DNA from: Rosettibacter primus
Lineage (GTDB): Bacteria; Bacteroidota; Ignavibacteria; Ignavibacteriales; Melioribacteraceae
Reading direction: 5' to 3'
DNA: 64,000 nucleotides
Assembly (NCBI RefSeq): GCF_036860675.1
Contig: NZ_JAYKGK010000001.1
Coordinates: 124,001 to 188,000 of the forward strand
Shown: one piece after another, positions 28,066 to 37,084 of the stretch
Layout: each line of letters starts with the position of its first letter
How positions within the stretch are numbered: the stretch's first letter is position 1
Program-made: the position numbers and the translations under genes
Notes under the pieces: model-generated
What the model saw: the letters and a program-made list of their open reading frames with translations, nothing else
Databases searched by the model: none
What the model was told of the DNA's origin: nothing

Positions 28066-28642
28066 AACATTTATCGCATTAGAACTACCTGAACAAGAGT
28101 TAAAAAAAATAATAGAAATAAAAAACAACTGCATTAAAGATTATGATAAAATTAAATGGGAACCAATAAATAAATTACATCTTACATTGAAATTTCTGGG
28201 CGATACAGATGAAACATTTATTCCTGAGATTAATTCAGAGTTAGAAAAAATTTTGAAAAACTACGAAATATTTGAATTAACATTTGATAAGTTTGGTTTA
28301 TTTATAAAAGATAAAAAGCCAAGAATTTTATGGATAGGATTAAAAGATAATGTTAAACTAAACAATTTAGTTCAAGAAATTGATAATGTTGTTTCACAGT
28401 TCGGTTTTGAAAAAGAAAAAAGAAAATTTACACCTCATATAACTTTGTTAAGGATTAAAGATAAAGATGAAAAATTTTATAAAGATTTTTATAAATTAAC
28501 TCAAGTTGAAATACCAGAAATAAACTTTAAAGCTAATAAAATTACCTTTTTTAAAAGCACATTATTAAAAACTGGTTCTGTATATGAACCAATTAAAAAT
28601 TTTTATATAAAAAATATTGGAGGAGAAAATGTCACTCGATAA
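28058..28642 (+). CDS. thpR: RNA 2',3'-cyclic phosphodiesterase (LigT/2H family)
   Basis: Hydrolyses 2',3'-cyclic phosphate RNA ends; older literature calls the family 2'-5' RNA ligase. Both catalytic HxT motifs of the 2H phosphoesterase fold are present: HLTLKFLGD and HITLLRIKD. The start RTFIALELPE is typical and length (194 residues) normal. It overlaps cinA by 8 bases and recA by 14, so the recA ribosome site lies within it. Confidence 0.92.
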   Translation: MIRTFIALELPEQELKKIIEIKNNCIKDYDKIKWEPINKLHLTLKFLGDTDETFIPEINSELEKILKNYEIFELTFDKFGLFIKDKKPRILWIGLKDNVKLNNLVQEIDNVVSQFGFEKEKRKFTPHITLLRIKDKDEKFYKDFYKLTQVEIPEINFKANKITFFKSTLLKTGSVYEPIKNFYIKNIGGENVTR

Positions 28643-29681
28643 AGATGCAAGATTGAAAATATTGGAAGATACTATTGCTAATATTGAAAAAACTTATGGC
28701 AAGGGAACCATTATGAAGCTTGGAGATGGAGTTATTAATAAAGTAGAAGCTATTTCAACAGGTTCATTATCGCTTGATTATGCACTTGGTATTGGAGGAG
28801 TACCCCGAGGAAGAATTATTGAAATATTTGGACCCGAATCTTCTGGTAAAACTACACTCTGCTTACATATTATTGCAGAAGCTCAAAAAAAAGGTGGACT
28901 TGCTGCATTCATTGATGCCGAACATGCTCTTGATTTAAATTATGCAAAACGACTTGGCGTTGATACTGCCAATCTATTATTATCTCAACCAGACTTCGGT
29001 GAACAAGCTCTTGAAATTGTTGACACCTTGATAAGAAGCAATGCACTCGATGTAATTGTAATTGATTCTGTTGCTGCATTGGTGCCAAGAACCGAAATTG
29101 AAGGAGACATGGGGGACCCACAAATGGCTGTTCAAGCAAGATTGATGTCCCAAGCTCTTCGTAAAATTACAGGTGCAATCAGCAAATCCAAAACATGTGT
29201 TATTTTTACAAATCAATTAAGAAGCAAAATTGGTGTTATGTTTGGAAATCCTGAAACAACTACAGGCGGAAATGCTTTGAAATTTTATGCTTCTGTTAGA
29301 CTTGATATAAGAAGAGTAAATGCAATTAAAGATGGAAACAATGTTATAGGAAATAGAACAAAAGTAAAAATTGTAAAAAGCAAAGTTGCACCTCCATTCA
29401 AAGAGGTTGAATTTGATATTTTATACAATGAAGGAATCAGTAAAGTTGGCGACATAATCGACCTTGCAACTGAACATGGTATTTTGAAAAAAAGCGGCTC
29501 ATGGTTTACTTACAAAGATGAAAGATATCAAGGCAGAGAGCAATTGAAACAAAAAATGCTGGAAGATCCAAAACTTTTTGAATCACTCGAAAAAGAAGTT
29601 AAAGCTGCACTTGGTATGACGAATGATGAACAACAAGAACAATCAGCCGAACAAGAAATTAAGAATAAAAAATCTAAATGA
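28629..29681 (+). CDS. recA: Recombinase RecA
   Basis: ATP-dependent strand exchange protein for homologous recombination and SOS induction. Walker A GPESSGKTT, the catalytic loop VIVIDSVAALVPRTEIEG, DNA-binding loop NQLRSKIGVMFGNPETTTGG and the FYASVRLDIRR segment are all intact. The start at 28629 is chosen because GGAGGA precedes it by a few bases; a TTG at 28617 would lie upstream of that ribosome site. Length is 350 residues with a usual acidic, Gln-rich tail. No LexA-like site is evident, as the gene is embedded in an operon. Its stop overlaps recX by 4 bases. Confidence 0.98.
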   Translation: MSLDKDARLKILEDTIANIEKTYGKGTIMKLGDGVINKVEAISTGSLSLDYALGIGGVPRGRIIEIFGPESSGKTTLCLHIIAEAQKKGGLAAFIDAEHALDLNYAKRLGVDTANLLLSQPDFGEQALEIVDTLIRSNALDVIVIDSVAALVPRTEIEGDMGDPQMAVQARLMSQALRKITGAISKSKTCVIFTNQLRSKIGVMFGNPETTTGGNALKFYASVRLDIRRVNAIKDGNNVIGNRTKVKIVKSKVAPPFKEVEFDILYNEGISKVGDIIDLATEHGILKKSGSWFTYKDERYQGREQLKQKMLEDPKLFESLEKEVKAALGMTNDEQQEQSAEQEIKNKKSK

Positions 29682-30313
29682 TTATTGTAACTCTTAGAAA
29701 AAAAGGGAATAATGTAATCGTTCAATTTAACGATGGAAGTTCAATATTAGTTGATTATAAAATTGTTACCGATGCCGGTTTAAGAAAAAATGATGTAATT
29801 GATGAATCAAAGAAAAATGAATTATTAATTCTGAATGAAAAACTAAAAATTAAAGAAGCTGCAATAAAATTAATTTCTCGAAGATTACATTCAAAACATG
29901 AATTAATAAATAAATTAATCAAAAAAAAATTTGATAAAAAACTGATTAATGACACCATCGAAGAACTTATTTCAAAACATTATTTAAATGATTATGAATT
30001 TTGTAAAGCTTATGTTGAAGAAAGATTTTACAGAAAAAAAATTGGTATCAATAAAATCAAGGCTGAACTAATTAAAAAAGGAATTGAGAGAAATATTATT
30101 GAAGATGTTCTGTATTTGATTGATGATAATTCATCTTTTCATACAGCTTATGAACTTGCTAAAAAAAAGTTAAGCTCTTATCAATTCAAAAAACTGGATA
30201 ATCAGAAAATAAAACAAAAACTATTTTCGTTTTTATCTTCACGAGGGTATCCATCAGATATAATATTCAAAGTAATGGATAAACTTAATATTCATGAAAA
30301 TGAATGGACTTAA
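29678..30313 (+). CDS. recX: Regulatory protein RecX
   Basis: Small helical modulator that binds RecA filaments and limits RecA activity. The three-helix repeats are visible (AIKLISRRLHSKHELINKLIKKKF, ISKHYLNDYEFCKAYVEERF, KLFSFLSSRGYPSDIIFKVM). An extra N-terminal strand segment (IIVTLRKKGNNVIVQFNDG) is common in longer RecX proteins. ATG overlaps the recA stop (ATGA), giving coupled translation. The operon appears to end here. Confidence 0.9.
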   Translation: MIIVTLRKKGNNVIVQFNDGSSILVDYKIVTDAGLRKNDVIDESKKNELLILNEKLKIKEAAIKLISRRLHSKHELINKLIKKKFDKKLINDTIEELISKHYLNDYEFCKAYVEERFYRKKIGINKIKAELIKKGIERNIIEDVLYLIDDNSSFHTAYELAKKKLSSYQFKKLDNQKIKQKLFSFLSSRGYPSDIIFKVMDKLNIHENEWT

Positions 30314-30315
30314 AT

Positions 30316-30346
30316 TTTGTAGATAATTTCAATATTAGTATTTTTG
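30316..30346 (+). promoter_or_regulatory. Candidate promoter for guaB
   Basis: TTTG (30316-30319), 19 bases, then TATTTTTG (30339-30346), a full match to the Bacteroidota-type TTTG / TANNTTTG promoter. It begins 3 bases after the recX stop. Transcription from here would give guaB a leader of about 190 bases. Confidence 0.5.
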
Positions 30347-30409
30347 CAACTAAATTTTTGTAACAAGTTCAGTCTCCTGACTATTAATCACTATTCTTAG
30401 AGGAAATAG

Positions 30410-30463
30410 GTGAAAGTTTTAACAAGGTGTAATAAAAATTTTATGTTAATTTTTCATTTTTAA
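30410..30463 (+). other. Possible 17-codon leader ORF and antiterminator in the guaB leader
   Basis: GTG at 30410, with AGAGGA a few bases upstream, opens a short frame (VKVLTRCNKNFMLIFHF) that stops at 30463 just before the terminator hairpin. ACAAGGTG (30422-30429) can pair with CACTTTGT (30475-30482), which covers part of the terminator stem and its loop, giving an alternative fold (8 pairs, one G-T). In AT-rich DNA such a short ORF may be chance. Confidence 0.25.
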
Positions 30464-30468
30464 AAATG

Positions 30469-30494
30469 AAAGACCACTTTGTGTGGTCTTTTTT
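30469..30494 (+). terminator. Rho-independent terminator in the recX-guaB gap
   Basis: AAAGACCAC (30469-30477) pairs with GTGGTCTTT (30483-30491) around TTTGT, and the T run continues to 30494. It is a strong canonical terminator. It lies 155 bases after recX but only 50 bases before guaB, and downstream of the best guaB promoter. It may therefore be an attenuator for guaB rather than only the end of the recX transcript. An 18-base palindrome TTCATTTTT/AAAAATGAA directly precedes it (30453-30470). Confidence 0.8.
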
Positions 30495-30544
30495 GTTAAT
30501 AAATATGACTTCAAAGAAAAAATTAATAAAATCTGGAGGATGAA

Positions 30545-32023
30545 ATGAAAGATTCAAAAATAGAATTTGAAGGTTTGACATTTGATGATATTTTATTGAT
30601 ACCAGCACGTTCATCAGTTTTACCAAGAGAAACTGATATTACATCATACCTAACACGTGAAATCAAATTGAATATTCCATTTATTTCTGCAGCAATGGAT
30701 ACAGTTACAGAATCTCAAATGGCAATTGCAATGGCGGCTCAGGGTGGAATTGGAATTATTCATAAAAATATGTCAATAGAACGCCAGGCTGATGAAGTTG
30801 ATAAAGTTAAAAGGTCTGAAAGCGGGATGATTGTTAATCCAATTACATTAACTCCAGAAAGAAAAATTTATGAAGCCGAAGAAATAATGGCTAAATATCA
30901 TATCTCTGGAATTCCAATAGTTGATAAAGAAGGAAAACTAATTGGAATATTAACAAATAGGGATTTGCGTTTCGAGCACAATAGAAATCTTACAGTTGAA
31001 CAATTGATGACAAAAGAAAATTTAATTACTGCACCTGTAGGTACAACACTGCATGAAGCTGAAAAAATATTACATAAAAATCGAATTGAAAAATTACCTG
31101 TTGTAGACAAAAAAGGTTATTTAAAAGGTTTGATTACTTATAAAGACATTATGAAAAAGAAAAAATTTCCCAATGCATGCAAAGATGAACTTGGAAGATT
31201 AAGAGTTGGAGCAGCAGTGGGAATTGCAAAAGACACTATTGAAAGAGTAGAAGCATTGGTAAGTGCTAATGTTGATGTTATAGTTGTTGATACTGCTCAT
31301 GGCCACTCTGAAGGTGTAATTAAAATGGTAAAACAAATAAGAAAAAAATTTAAGAATTTGCAATTAATTGCCGGTAATATTGTGACAGGAGAAGCAGCAT
31401 TAGAATTGGCTGCATGCGGTGTAGATGCGGTAAAGGTTGGAATTGGCCCTGCTTCAATTTGTACTACACGAGTGATTGCAGGAGTTGGTGTTCCACAAAT
31501 TAGTTCTATACAAGCAGTTGCAAGAGCATTGAAAGGTAAAAATATTCCAATTATTGCTGATGGTGGAATTAAACAAACTGGTGATGTTGCTAAAGCTATT
31601 GCAGCCGGGGCCGACACTGTAATGATGGGTGCTATGTTTGCTGGATGTGATGAAGCTCCAGGTGAAAAAGTTTTATTTGAAGGCAGAAGTTTTAAAGTTT
31701 ATAGAGGAATGGGTTCGTTAGGTGCAATGAAACAGGGAAGTAGTGATAGATATTTTCAAGATATGGAAGATGATATTAAAAAATTAGTGCCTGAAGGAAT
31801 TGAAGGACGAGTTCCGTATAAAGGCGCACTGGCTGATACAATTTATCAGTTTGTTGGTGGACTTAGAGCTGCTATGGGCTACTGCGGTGTAAGAACAATT
31901 AAGGAATTAAAAACAAAAGCAAAATTTGTAAAAATTTCACTTGCAGGATTGCGTGAAAGTCATCCACATGATGTTATTATAACTGAAGAAGCTCCAAACT
32001 ATCAAACAATAACTAAGATATAA
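30545..32023 (+). CDS. guaB: Inosine-5'-monophosphate dehydrogenase
   Basis: Oxidises IMP to XMP with NAD+, the committed step to GMP. The TIM barrel is interrupted by two CBS domains (about residues 90-205: IMAKYHISGIPIVDKEGKL and ILHKNRIEKLPVVDKKGYL). Catalytic Cys306 is in GIGPASICTTR. The flap (YRGMGSLGAMKQGSSDRYFQ) and C-terminal GGLRAAMGYCG are intact. Length (492 residues) is standard. GGAGG precedes the ATG by 6 bases. The leader upstream contains a terminator-like hairpin that may regulate it. Confidence 0.98.
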   Translation: MKDSKIEFEGLTFDDILLIPARSSVLPRETDITSYLTREIKLNIPFISAAMDTVTESQMAIAMAAQGGIGIIHKNMSIERQADEVDKVKRSESGMIVNPITLTPERKIYEAEEIMAKYHISGIPIVDKEGKLIGILTNRDLRFEHNRNLTVEQLMTKENLITAPVGTTLHEAEKILHKNRIEKLPVVDKKGYLKGLITYKDIMKKKKFPNACKDELGRLRVGAAVGIAKDTIERVEALVSANVDVIVVDTAHGHSEGVIKMVKQIRKKFKNLQLIAGNIVTGEAALELAACGVDAVKVGIGPASICTTRVIAGVGVPQISSIQAVARALKGKNIPIIADGGIKQTGDVAKAIAAGADTVMMGAMFAGCDEAPGEKVLFEGRSFKVYRGMGSLGAMKQGSSDRYFQDMEDDIKKLVPEGIEGRVPYKGALADTIYQFVGGLRAAMGYCGVRTIKELKTKAKFVKISLAGLRESHPHDVIITEEAPNYQTITKI

Positions 32024-32055
32024 AAAAATTGTTTTTCTTTTACTGAAGGTTTAAA

Positions 32056-33348
32056 ATGTATAAAGCTCTTATTCTTGCTTATTATTATCCCCCAATGGGT
32101 TTAAGCGGGGTTCAAAGAACACTTAAATTTACTAAATACATGCCTCAATTTAACTGGCAGCCTGTTGTTATTACAACTGGTAATGTAGCATATTATGCAC
32201 ATGATTTTAGCTTATTAAAAGAAGCTGAAAATGCAGGTGGTCAGATTATTAGAACAGAAGCTTTTGATATTAATTCAATTATTGGGAAAAAAATTCAAAC
32301 TGTTAATATCCCGAAGGAATTTTTGAGAAAATTATTTTCTAATTTCTCAAAAATCTTTTTTATCCCTGATAATAAAAAATCATGGGCTAAAAAAGCCTAC
32401 TCAACTGCAAAAGAATTATTACAAAAAGAAAAATTTGATGTTTTATTTGTTACTGTTCCACCTTATTCAAGTTTTATTTATGCTGCAGAATTAAAAAAAG
32501 AATTTAACATTCCATTAATTGTTGATTATAGAGATTTATGGTTCGAAAATCATTTTGCATTTTATTTAACACCTTATCATAAAAGTAAAAATAAAAAGTT
32601 AGAATATAGTTCTCTCAAAGCTGCAGATAAAATTATCGTTATCAATAGAAGAATTAAAGAAAAATTATTAACTCATTATCCATTCCTTTCATTTGATGAA
32701 ATAATAATAATTCCACACGGATTCGACCCCGAAGACTTCAATGTAACAGTTGAAGATGAACTTAAACCAGCAAATAAATTAAGATTTACTTATTCGGGAA
32801 TGTTTTATGAAAATATCACCCCAGAATTTTTTTTGAAAGCCTTTAAAAAAATTTCAATTGAAAGACCAGATTTAGCTGCTAATATTGAATTAGAATTTAT
32901 TGGTTTATTTAGAGATGAATATAAGAAATTAATTAACGAACTTAACCTAAATGAATTTGTTAAAATTCATGGATATCTTGAACATAAAGAAGCAGTAAAA
33001 AAATTATTAGCTGCAGATGTATTATGGATGATGATTGGTAATAATCTTAAGAATGCAGATACGATATCAACAAGCAAATTATTTGAATATTTTGGCTCTA
33101 GGAAACCAATCCTTGGTTGTGTTCCTGATGGGGCTGCTAAATCAGCTTTAATTGAATATGGAGCTTCATTTATTACATCACCAGATAACATTGATGAAAT
33201 CAAAGATAAAATTATTGAAATACATTCTTTATATGTTAATAAAAATTTTCCTAAACCAAATGAAGAATTTATTCAAAAACATAATAGAATTTATTTAACT
33301 GAACAATTAATCACACAATTTCAATTTAGTCTAAAGGATTTATTATGA
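32056..33348 (+). CDS. Family 4-like glycosyltransferase
   Basis: A cytoplasmic or membrane-associated GT-B glycosyltransferase, similar to WbuB-like family 4 enzymes. The N-terminal fold shows LILAYYYPPMGLSGVQRTLKF, with a Gly-rich acceptor loop, then VDYRDLWFENH. The C-terminal nucleotide-sugar domain shows IIPHGFDPEDF, RFTYSGMFYENI, VKIHGYLEHKEAV and STSKLFEYFGSRKPILGC, where the Glu of KLFEY is the usual donor-binding residue. Sugar and acceptor are unknown. It sits alone between purine genes, not in a polysaccharide cluster; its stop overlaps purD by 4 bases. Confidence 0.85.
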   Translation: MYKALILAYYYPPMGLSGVQRTLKFTKYMPQFNWQPVVITTGNVAYYAHDFSLLKEAENAGGQIIRTEAFDINSIIGKKIQTVNIPKEFLRKLFSNFSKIFFIPDNKKSWAKKAYSTAKELLQKEKFDVLFVTVPPYSSFIYAAELKKEFNIPLIVDYRDLWFENHFAFYLTPYHKSKNKKLEYSSLKAADKIIVINRRIKEKLLTHYPFLSFDEIIIIPHGFDPEDFNVTVEDELKPANKLRFTYSGMFYENITPEFFLKAFKKISIERPDLAANIELEFIGLFRDEYKKLINELNLNEFVKIHGYLEHKEAVKKLLAADVLWMMIGNNLKNADTISTSKLFEYFGSRKPILGCVPDGAAKSALIEYGASFITSPDNIDEIKDKIIEIHSLYVNKNFPKPNEEFIQKHNRIYLTEQLITQFQFSLKDLL

Positions 33349-34625
33349 AAGTAGCAGTAATTGGTTCAGGTGGAAGAGAACATGCATTAGCATGGAAAAT
33401 TTCTCAAAGTTCATTTTTAAAAGAATTGTATGTAATACCGGGAAATCCAGGAACAAAATTTCTAGGCAAAAATATTGCTATTGATATTAATGATATAAAT
33501 GAAGTGGTTAAATATTGTGTCGAATTAAAAGTAGACTTAGTAGTTGTAGGACCTGAAAAGCCATTGACTGAAGGAATAGCTGATTTACTAATGGAACAGG
33601 GTGTTAAAGTTTTTGGTCCTACAAAAGCTGCTGCAAGAATTGAAGGAGAAAAATCTTTTGCCAAAAACTTAATGAAAAAATTTGGAATCCCAACAGCAGA
33701 TTATCAAATATTTACAAAAGAAGAACATAAAAGTGCATTAGAATATCTAAGAAAAATTAAATATCCTGTTGTTATAAAAGCTGATGGATTAGCTGCCGGG
33801 AAAGGGGTAGTAATATGTGAAAATCTCGATGAAGCTGAAAATGCCATTAACGATTGTTTTATTAATTCAGCTTTTGGAGATGCAGGCAACAAAGTAGTAA
33901 TTGAAGAATTTATGAGAGGTCAGGAGGCATCTGTTTTTGCAATCACAGATGGTGATGATTTTATTCTATTACCAGTTGCTCAAGACCACAAAAGAATTGG
34001 AGAAGGAGATACAGGCAAAAATACAGGTGGTATGGGTTCTTATGCTCCAACTCCATTTGTCAATGATGACATGGTAAAAATAATTTCAGAAACAATTGTA
34101 AGACCAACTATTAATGCAATGAAAGAGACAGGCAATAAATATATTGGTTGCCTCTATTGTGGTTTAATGTTAACAGATGAAGGTCCTAAAGTAGTAGAAT
34201 TTAATTGCAGATTCGGTGACCCCGAAACACAATCTGTTTTGCCACTCTTAGATGGTGATTTTTTAAATTTATTATATTCTGCATCTTCCGGAGCACTAAA
34301 TAAAAATTCTGTTTATTATAATGGCGGTTCATCGGTTTGTATAGTTATTGCTGCCAAAGGTTATCCTGAGAAGTATGAAAAAGGAAAAGAAATTACAGGA
34401 TTGGATTCAATAAAAGATGATGATATAATTATTTTTCATGCGGGAACAATAGAAAAAGAAGGTAAAATTTATACAAATGGGGGGCGAGTACTAAATATTA
34501 CATCTTTTATAAAAGAAAATAATTTATTGCTTGCTAAAAAAAGAAGTTACGAAGCTATTTCAAAAATATACTTTGATGGTATGTATTTCCGTAAAGACAT
34601 TGCTGATAAAGCTATATACAGGTAA
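33345..34625 (+). CDS. purD: Phosphoribosylamine-glycine ligase (GAR synthetase)
   Basis: ATP-grasp enzyme joining glycine to phosphoribosylamine, step two of purine synthesis. Signatures: IGSGGREHALAWKI, VVGPEKPLTEGIAD, the ATP-grasp YPVVIKADGLAAGKGVVI, AVAQDHKR-like PVAQDHKRIGEGDTGKNTGGMGSY (residues within the conserved loop), and VVEFNCRFGDPETQ. Length (426 residues) is standard. ATG overlaps the stop of the glycosyltransferase gene. Its own stop directly abuts the stop of the convergent hinT. Confidence 0.97.
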   Translation: MKVAVIGSGGREHALAWKISQSSFLKELYVIPGNPGTKFLGKNIAIDINDINEVVKYCVELKVDLVVVGPEKPLTEGIADLLMEQGVKVFGPTKAAARIEGEKSFAKNLMKKFGIPTADYQIFTKEEHKSALEYLRKIKYPVVIKADGLAAGKGVVICENLDEAENAINDCFINSAFGDAGNKVVIEEFMRGQEASVFAITDGDDFILLPVAQDHKRIGEGDTGKNTGGMGSYAPTPFVNDDMVKIISETIVRPTINAMKETGNKYIGCLYCGLMLTDEGPKVVEFNCRFGDPETQSVLPLLDGDFLNLLYSASSGALNKNSVYYNGGSSVCIVIAAKGYPEKYEKGKEITGLDSIKDDDIIIFHAGTIEKEGKIYTNGGRVLNITSFIKENNLLLAKKRSYEAISKIYFDGMYFRKDIADKAIYR

Positions 34626-34976
34626 TCAACCTGGAGGCCAGTTCATTTTTCTTCCGCCAAGCAAATGAAGATGCAAATGATAAACCTCCTGGCCTGCATC
34701 AGGTCCACAATTAATAACTATTCTATAACCTGATTCACTTATTCCTAAATCTTTTGCAATTTTATTTGCTGTATCAAATAATTCACCCAATAAGGGAGCA
34801 TGAATTTTGGAATCAATATCTTTAGTTGTAGCAATATCTGTAGTTTTCGGTATAATTAAAATATGGACAGGAGCTTGAGGATTGATGTCCTTAAATGCCA
34901 ATACATTATCAGTTTCATAAACAATATCTGCAGGAATTTCTTTACGAATAATTTTTGCAAAAATTGTTTCTGCCAT
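34626..34976 (-). CDS. HIT family protein (HinT-like purine nucleoside phosphoramidase)
   Basis: Small histidine-triad hydrolase acting on AMP-phosphoramidates and related adenylates. Starts TIFAKIIRKEIPADIVYETD, then HILIIPK, and the triad HLHLH with His100, His102 and His104. Length (116 residues) is standard for HinT. It is last in the minus-strand run and starts 3 bases after the sigma-54 regulator gene. Its TGA stop touches the purD TAA with no base between, so no terminator fits between them. Confidence 0.93.
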   Translation of the reverse strand: MAETIFAKIIRKEIPADIVYETDNVLAFKDINPQAPVHILIIPKTTDIATTKDIDSKIHAPLLGELFDTANKIAKDLGISESGYRIVINCGPDAGQEVYHLHLHLLGGRKMNWPPG

Positions 34977-34979
34977 GTT

Positions 34980-36332
34980 TCACCTCTTTTCTATTCCATA
35001 TTTTTTGATTTTGTTATAAAGATGACTTCTTTGTATTCCAAGTATATCCGCTGTTTTGCTTATGTTCCACCCATTAGCTTCCAATTGTTTCTGGATAAAT
35101 GCTTTTTCAGCTTTTTCTTTGAATTCTTGAAATGTATTAGATGTGTTTAGTATTTCATCTAAACGAGATGATGAATCAGGCAAGTATGATTTTATTTCTT
35201 TTGGTGTAATTAATGCAGAAGATTCCATTATAACTACTCTTTCAATAAAATTTCTTAATTCACGAACATTTCCTTTCCAGGGTAAATCCTGTAAAATTTT
35301 TATTGTATCTTCATGCCATGTTTTTTGAGGAAATTTATTTTTGTTGCAAATTATTTTTGAAAAGTGTTCTATTAACAAAGGAATATCTTCTTTTCTTTCT
35401 CTCAATGGAGGAATATGAATTGGAATAACATTTAATCTATGATATAAATCTTCCCTGAAATTTCCTTTTTCTATTTCTTTCAATAAATCTTTATTTGTTG
35501 CAGATATTATTCTCACATCAACTTCAATTTTATTAGAACCTCCAACTCGTTCAATTTTTCCTTCTTCAATTGCTCGAAGAACTTTAGCTTGTGCTTGAAG
35601 ACTCATATCCCCAATCTCATCAAGAAAAAGATTACTCCCATCTGCTAATTCAAATTTACCAATTCGTTGTTTTATTGCTCCTGTGAAAGAACCTTTCTCA
35701 TGACCAAACAATTCTGATTCAATAAGTTCTTGTGGAATTGCAGCACAATTTACTTCAATTAAATCTTTATGTGAACGATTACTCTGACGATGTATTTCTT
35801 GTGCAACAAGTTCTTTTCCTGTTCCATTCTCGCCTGTAATTAAAATTCTTGCATCTGTTTTTGCAACCTTAGTAATTGTTTCTAAGATTTTTTGAATTGC
35901 TAAGCTTTTACCAATAATTTTCTCTTCAAGCTCAGAAAACGTTTTTAGCTTTTTATTTTCTTTAATAAGATTTGATTGTTCAACAGCATTTCTAACTGAG
36001 ATTAAAAGTTTTTCTCTGTCAATAGGTTTTTCGAGAAAATCAAATGCACCTAATTTTGTAGCTTGAATTGCATTCTGAATATTTGCAAAAGCAGAGATAA
36101 TAATTACTTTTATATCAATATTTTTTTCATTAACAAATTTTAATATATCGAAGCCTGATTTATCAGGCATCTGTATGTCGAGTAAAAGGGCATCATAAAT
36201 TCCATATTCTAATTTTTCCAATCCTTTATTAGAATCTGTAGTATAATCAACAGAATAGTCTTCATATTCAAGAGTCATTTTTATGCTTTCGCATATTTCT
36301 TTTTCATCGTCAATGATTAAAATCGATTTCAT
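34980..36332 (-). CDS. NtrC-family sigma-54-dependent response regulator
   Basis: Three domains in order. A receiver (1-120) has IIDDE, phosphorylatable Asp52 in LLLDIQMPD, and a Lys in LEKP. An AAA+ sigma-54 interaction domain (about 138-370) has Walker A TGENGTGKE (166-174), the sigma-54 contact loop GSFTGA (214-219) and Walker B LFLDEIGD. A Fis-type helix-turn-helix is at 420-446 (NISKTADILGIQRSHLYNKI). All residues needed for phosphorylation, ATP hydrolysis and sigma-54 contact are present. No cognate kinase is adjacent; the gene before it encodes an unknown exported protein one base away. Closest to NtrX/AtoC-like regulators. Confidence 0.95.
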   Translation of the reverse strand: MKSILIIDDEKEICESIKMTLEYEDYSVDYTTDSNKGLEKLEYGIYDALLLDIQMPDKSGFDILKFVNEKNIDIKVIIISAFANIQNAIQATKLGAFDFLEKPIDREKLLISVRNAVEQSNLIKENKKLKTFSELEEKIIGKSLAIQKILETITKVAKTDARILITGENGTGKELVAQEIHRQSNRSHKDLIEVNCAAIPQELIESELFGHEKGSFTGAIKQRIGKFELADGSNLFLDEIGDMSLQAQAKVLRAIEEGKIERVGGSNKIEVDVRIISATNKDLLKEIEKGNFREDLYHRLNVIPIHIPPLRERKEDIPLLIEHFSKIICNKNKFPQKTWHEDTIKILQDLPWKGNVRELRNFIERVVIMESSALITPKEIKSYLPDSSSRLDEILNTSNTFQEFKEKAEKAFIQKQLEANGWNISKTADILGIQRSHLYNKIKKYGIEKR

Positions 36333-36333
36333 A

Positions 36334-36999
36334 TTAAAACCTGATATATAGCAATTGATAAATTTTTAGCACGTCTGAAGGTAAAATATTTTTATTACAT
36401 TTTATAAGTTTACCAAAAAGTTCACCGAGATGATTTGTTATTAAATCTCGGTTATCAAAACTCCCGTTAACAAATAAATCTCTTTCTACAACCTCTACAA
36501 AGATACCGAGAAATTTTGATAAATTAAAAAAGCTGCTATTGTACTTAAGAAAAGCATTGCCAAAAAAGTGCGATAATTTATCTTTGTCACCAAATTTATT
36601 TTCCAGTGAATCAAAATAAATTTTGGATGGAAGATTTTTTAATTTAGCTTGAAATAAACTGAAGGGCGGCGAAGGAAGAGGAACAGTGATTTTTTTATTA
36701 AATAAAAATTTTATTTCTATTTCTTTAAATGGAAGACATGCAAAAGTTAAGCAAAGCAGTGCTTCAGATTCATCCCCTCTGAAAAAATTTACAGCTCTGA
36801 TATATATAGAATCTACTGCAGAATTATCGCCGGAAGTTGATTTAATTTCCTCAAATTCTTTGGATGAGATAAATTCTGATAAATAAAAAATTCCACCATA
36901 AAAATTTTTTTCATATTTACTTTGAGAAATTGATTTATTGCACGGCAAAAATATTATTAATAAAAAAAAGCAAAAATACTCTCTAAAGTCATTTAACAT
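36334..36999 (-). CDS. Exported protein of unknown function with a DKxxH...E...DxxxN pattern
   Basis: Not firmly recognised. It has an N-terminal hydrophobic segment (FCFFLLIIFLPCNKSISQ) that looks like a signal peptide or anchor. Conserved-looking polar residues cluster in the C-terminal half: DKDKLSHFFGNAF (Asp140, Lys141, His144), GIFVEVVE (Glu169) and FDNRDLITNHLGELFG (Asp185, Asn189, Gly192). This spacing resembles the small YfiM/DUF2279 family, in which D-K-x2-H, a Glu and D-x3-N-x2-G recur; I rate that as possible. One base separates it from the sigma-54 regulator gene, so the two are co-transcribed. Confidence 0.6.
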   Translation of the reverse strand: MLNDFREYFCFFLLIIFLPCNKSISQSKYEKNFYGGIFYLSEFISSKEFEEIKSTSGDNSAVDSIYIRAVNFFRGDESEALLCLTFACLPFKEIEIKFLFNKKITVPLPSPPFSLFQAKLKNLPSKIYFDSLENKFGDKDKLSHFFGNAFLKYNSSFFNLSKFLGIFVEVVERDLFVNGSFDNRDLITNHLGELFGKLIKCNKNILPSDVLKIYQLLYIRF

Positions 37000-37084
37000 A
37001 TAAAGTTTTTTTGTGCTATGTGTAAAAATATTATTAGGTAATAATACAAATTAGAAAGGAAATATTTGATATTATAGGTTTAAT

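Noticed and set aside
28617..28631. Upstream TTG start for recA (and similarly for fabH at 42453, fabD at 43466, yceD at 40735, punA at 53220)
   Set aside because: For recA and fabH the ribosome site lies between the TTG and the following ATG; for the others the ATG matches the usual family start or the neighbour overlap.
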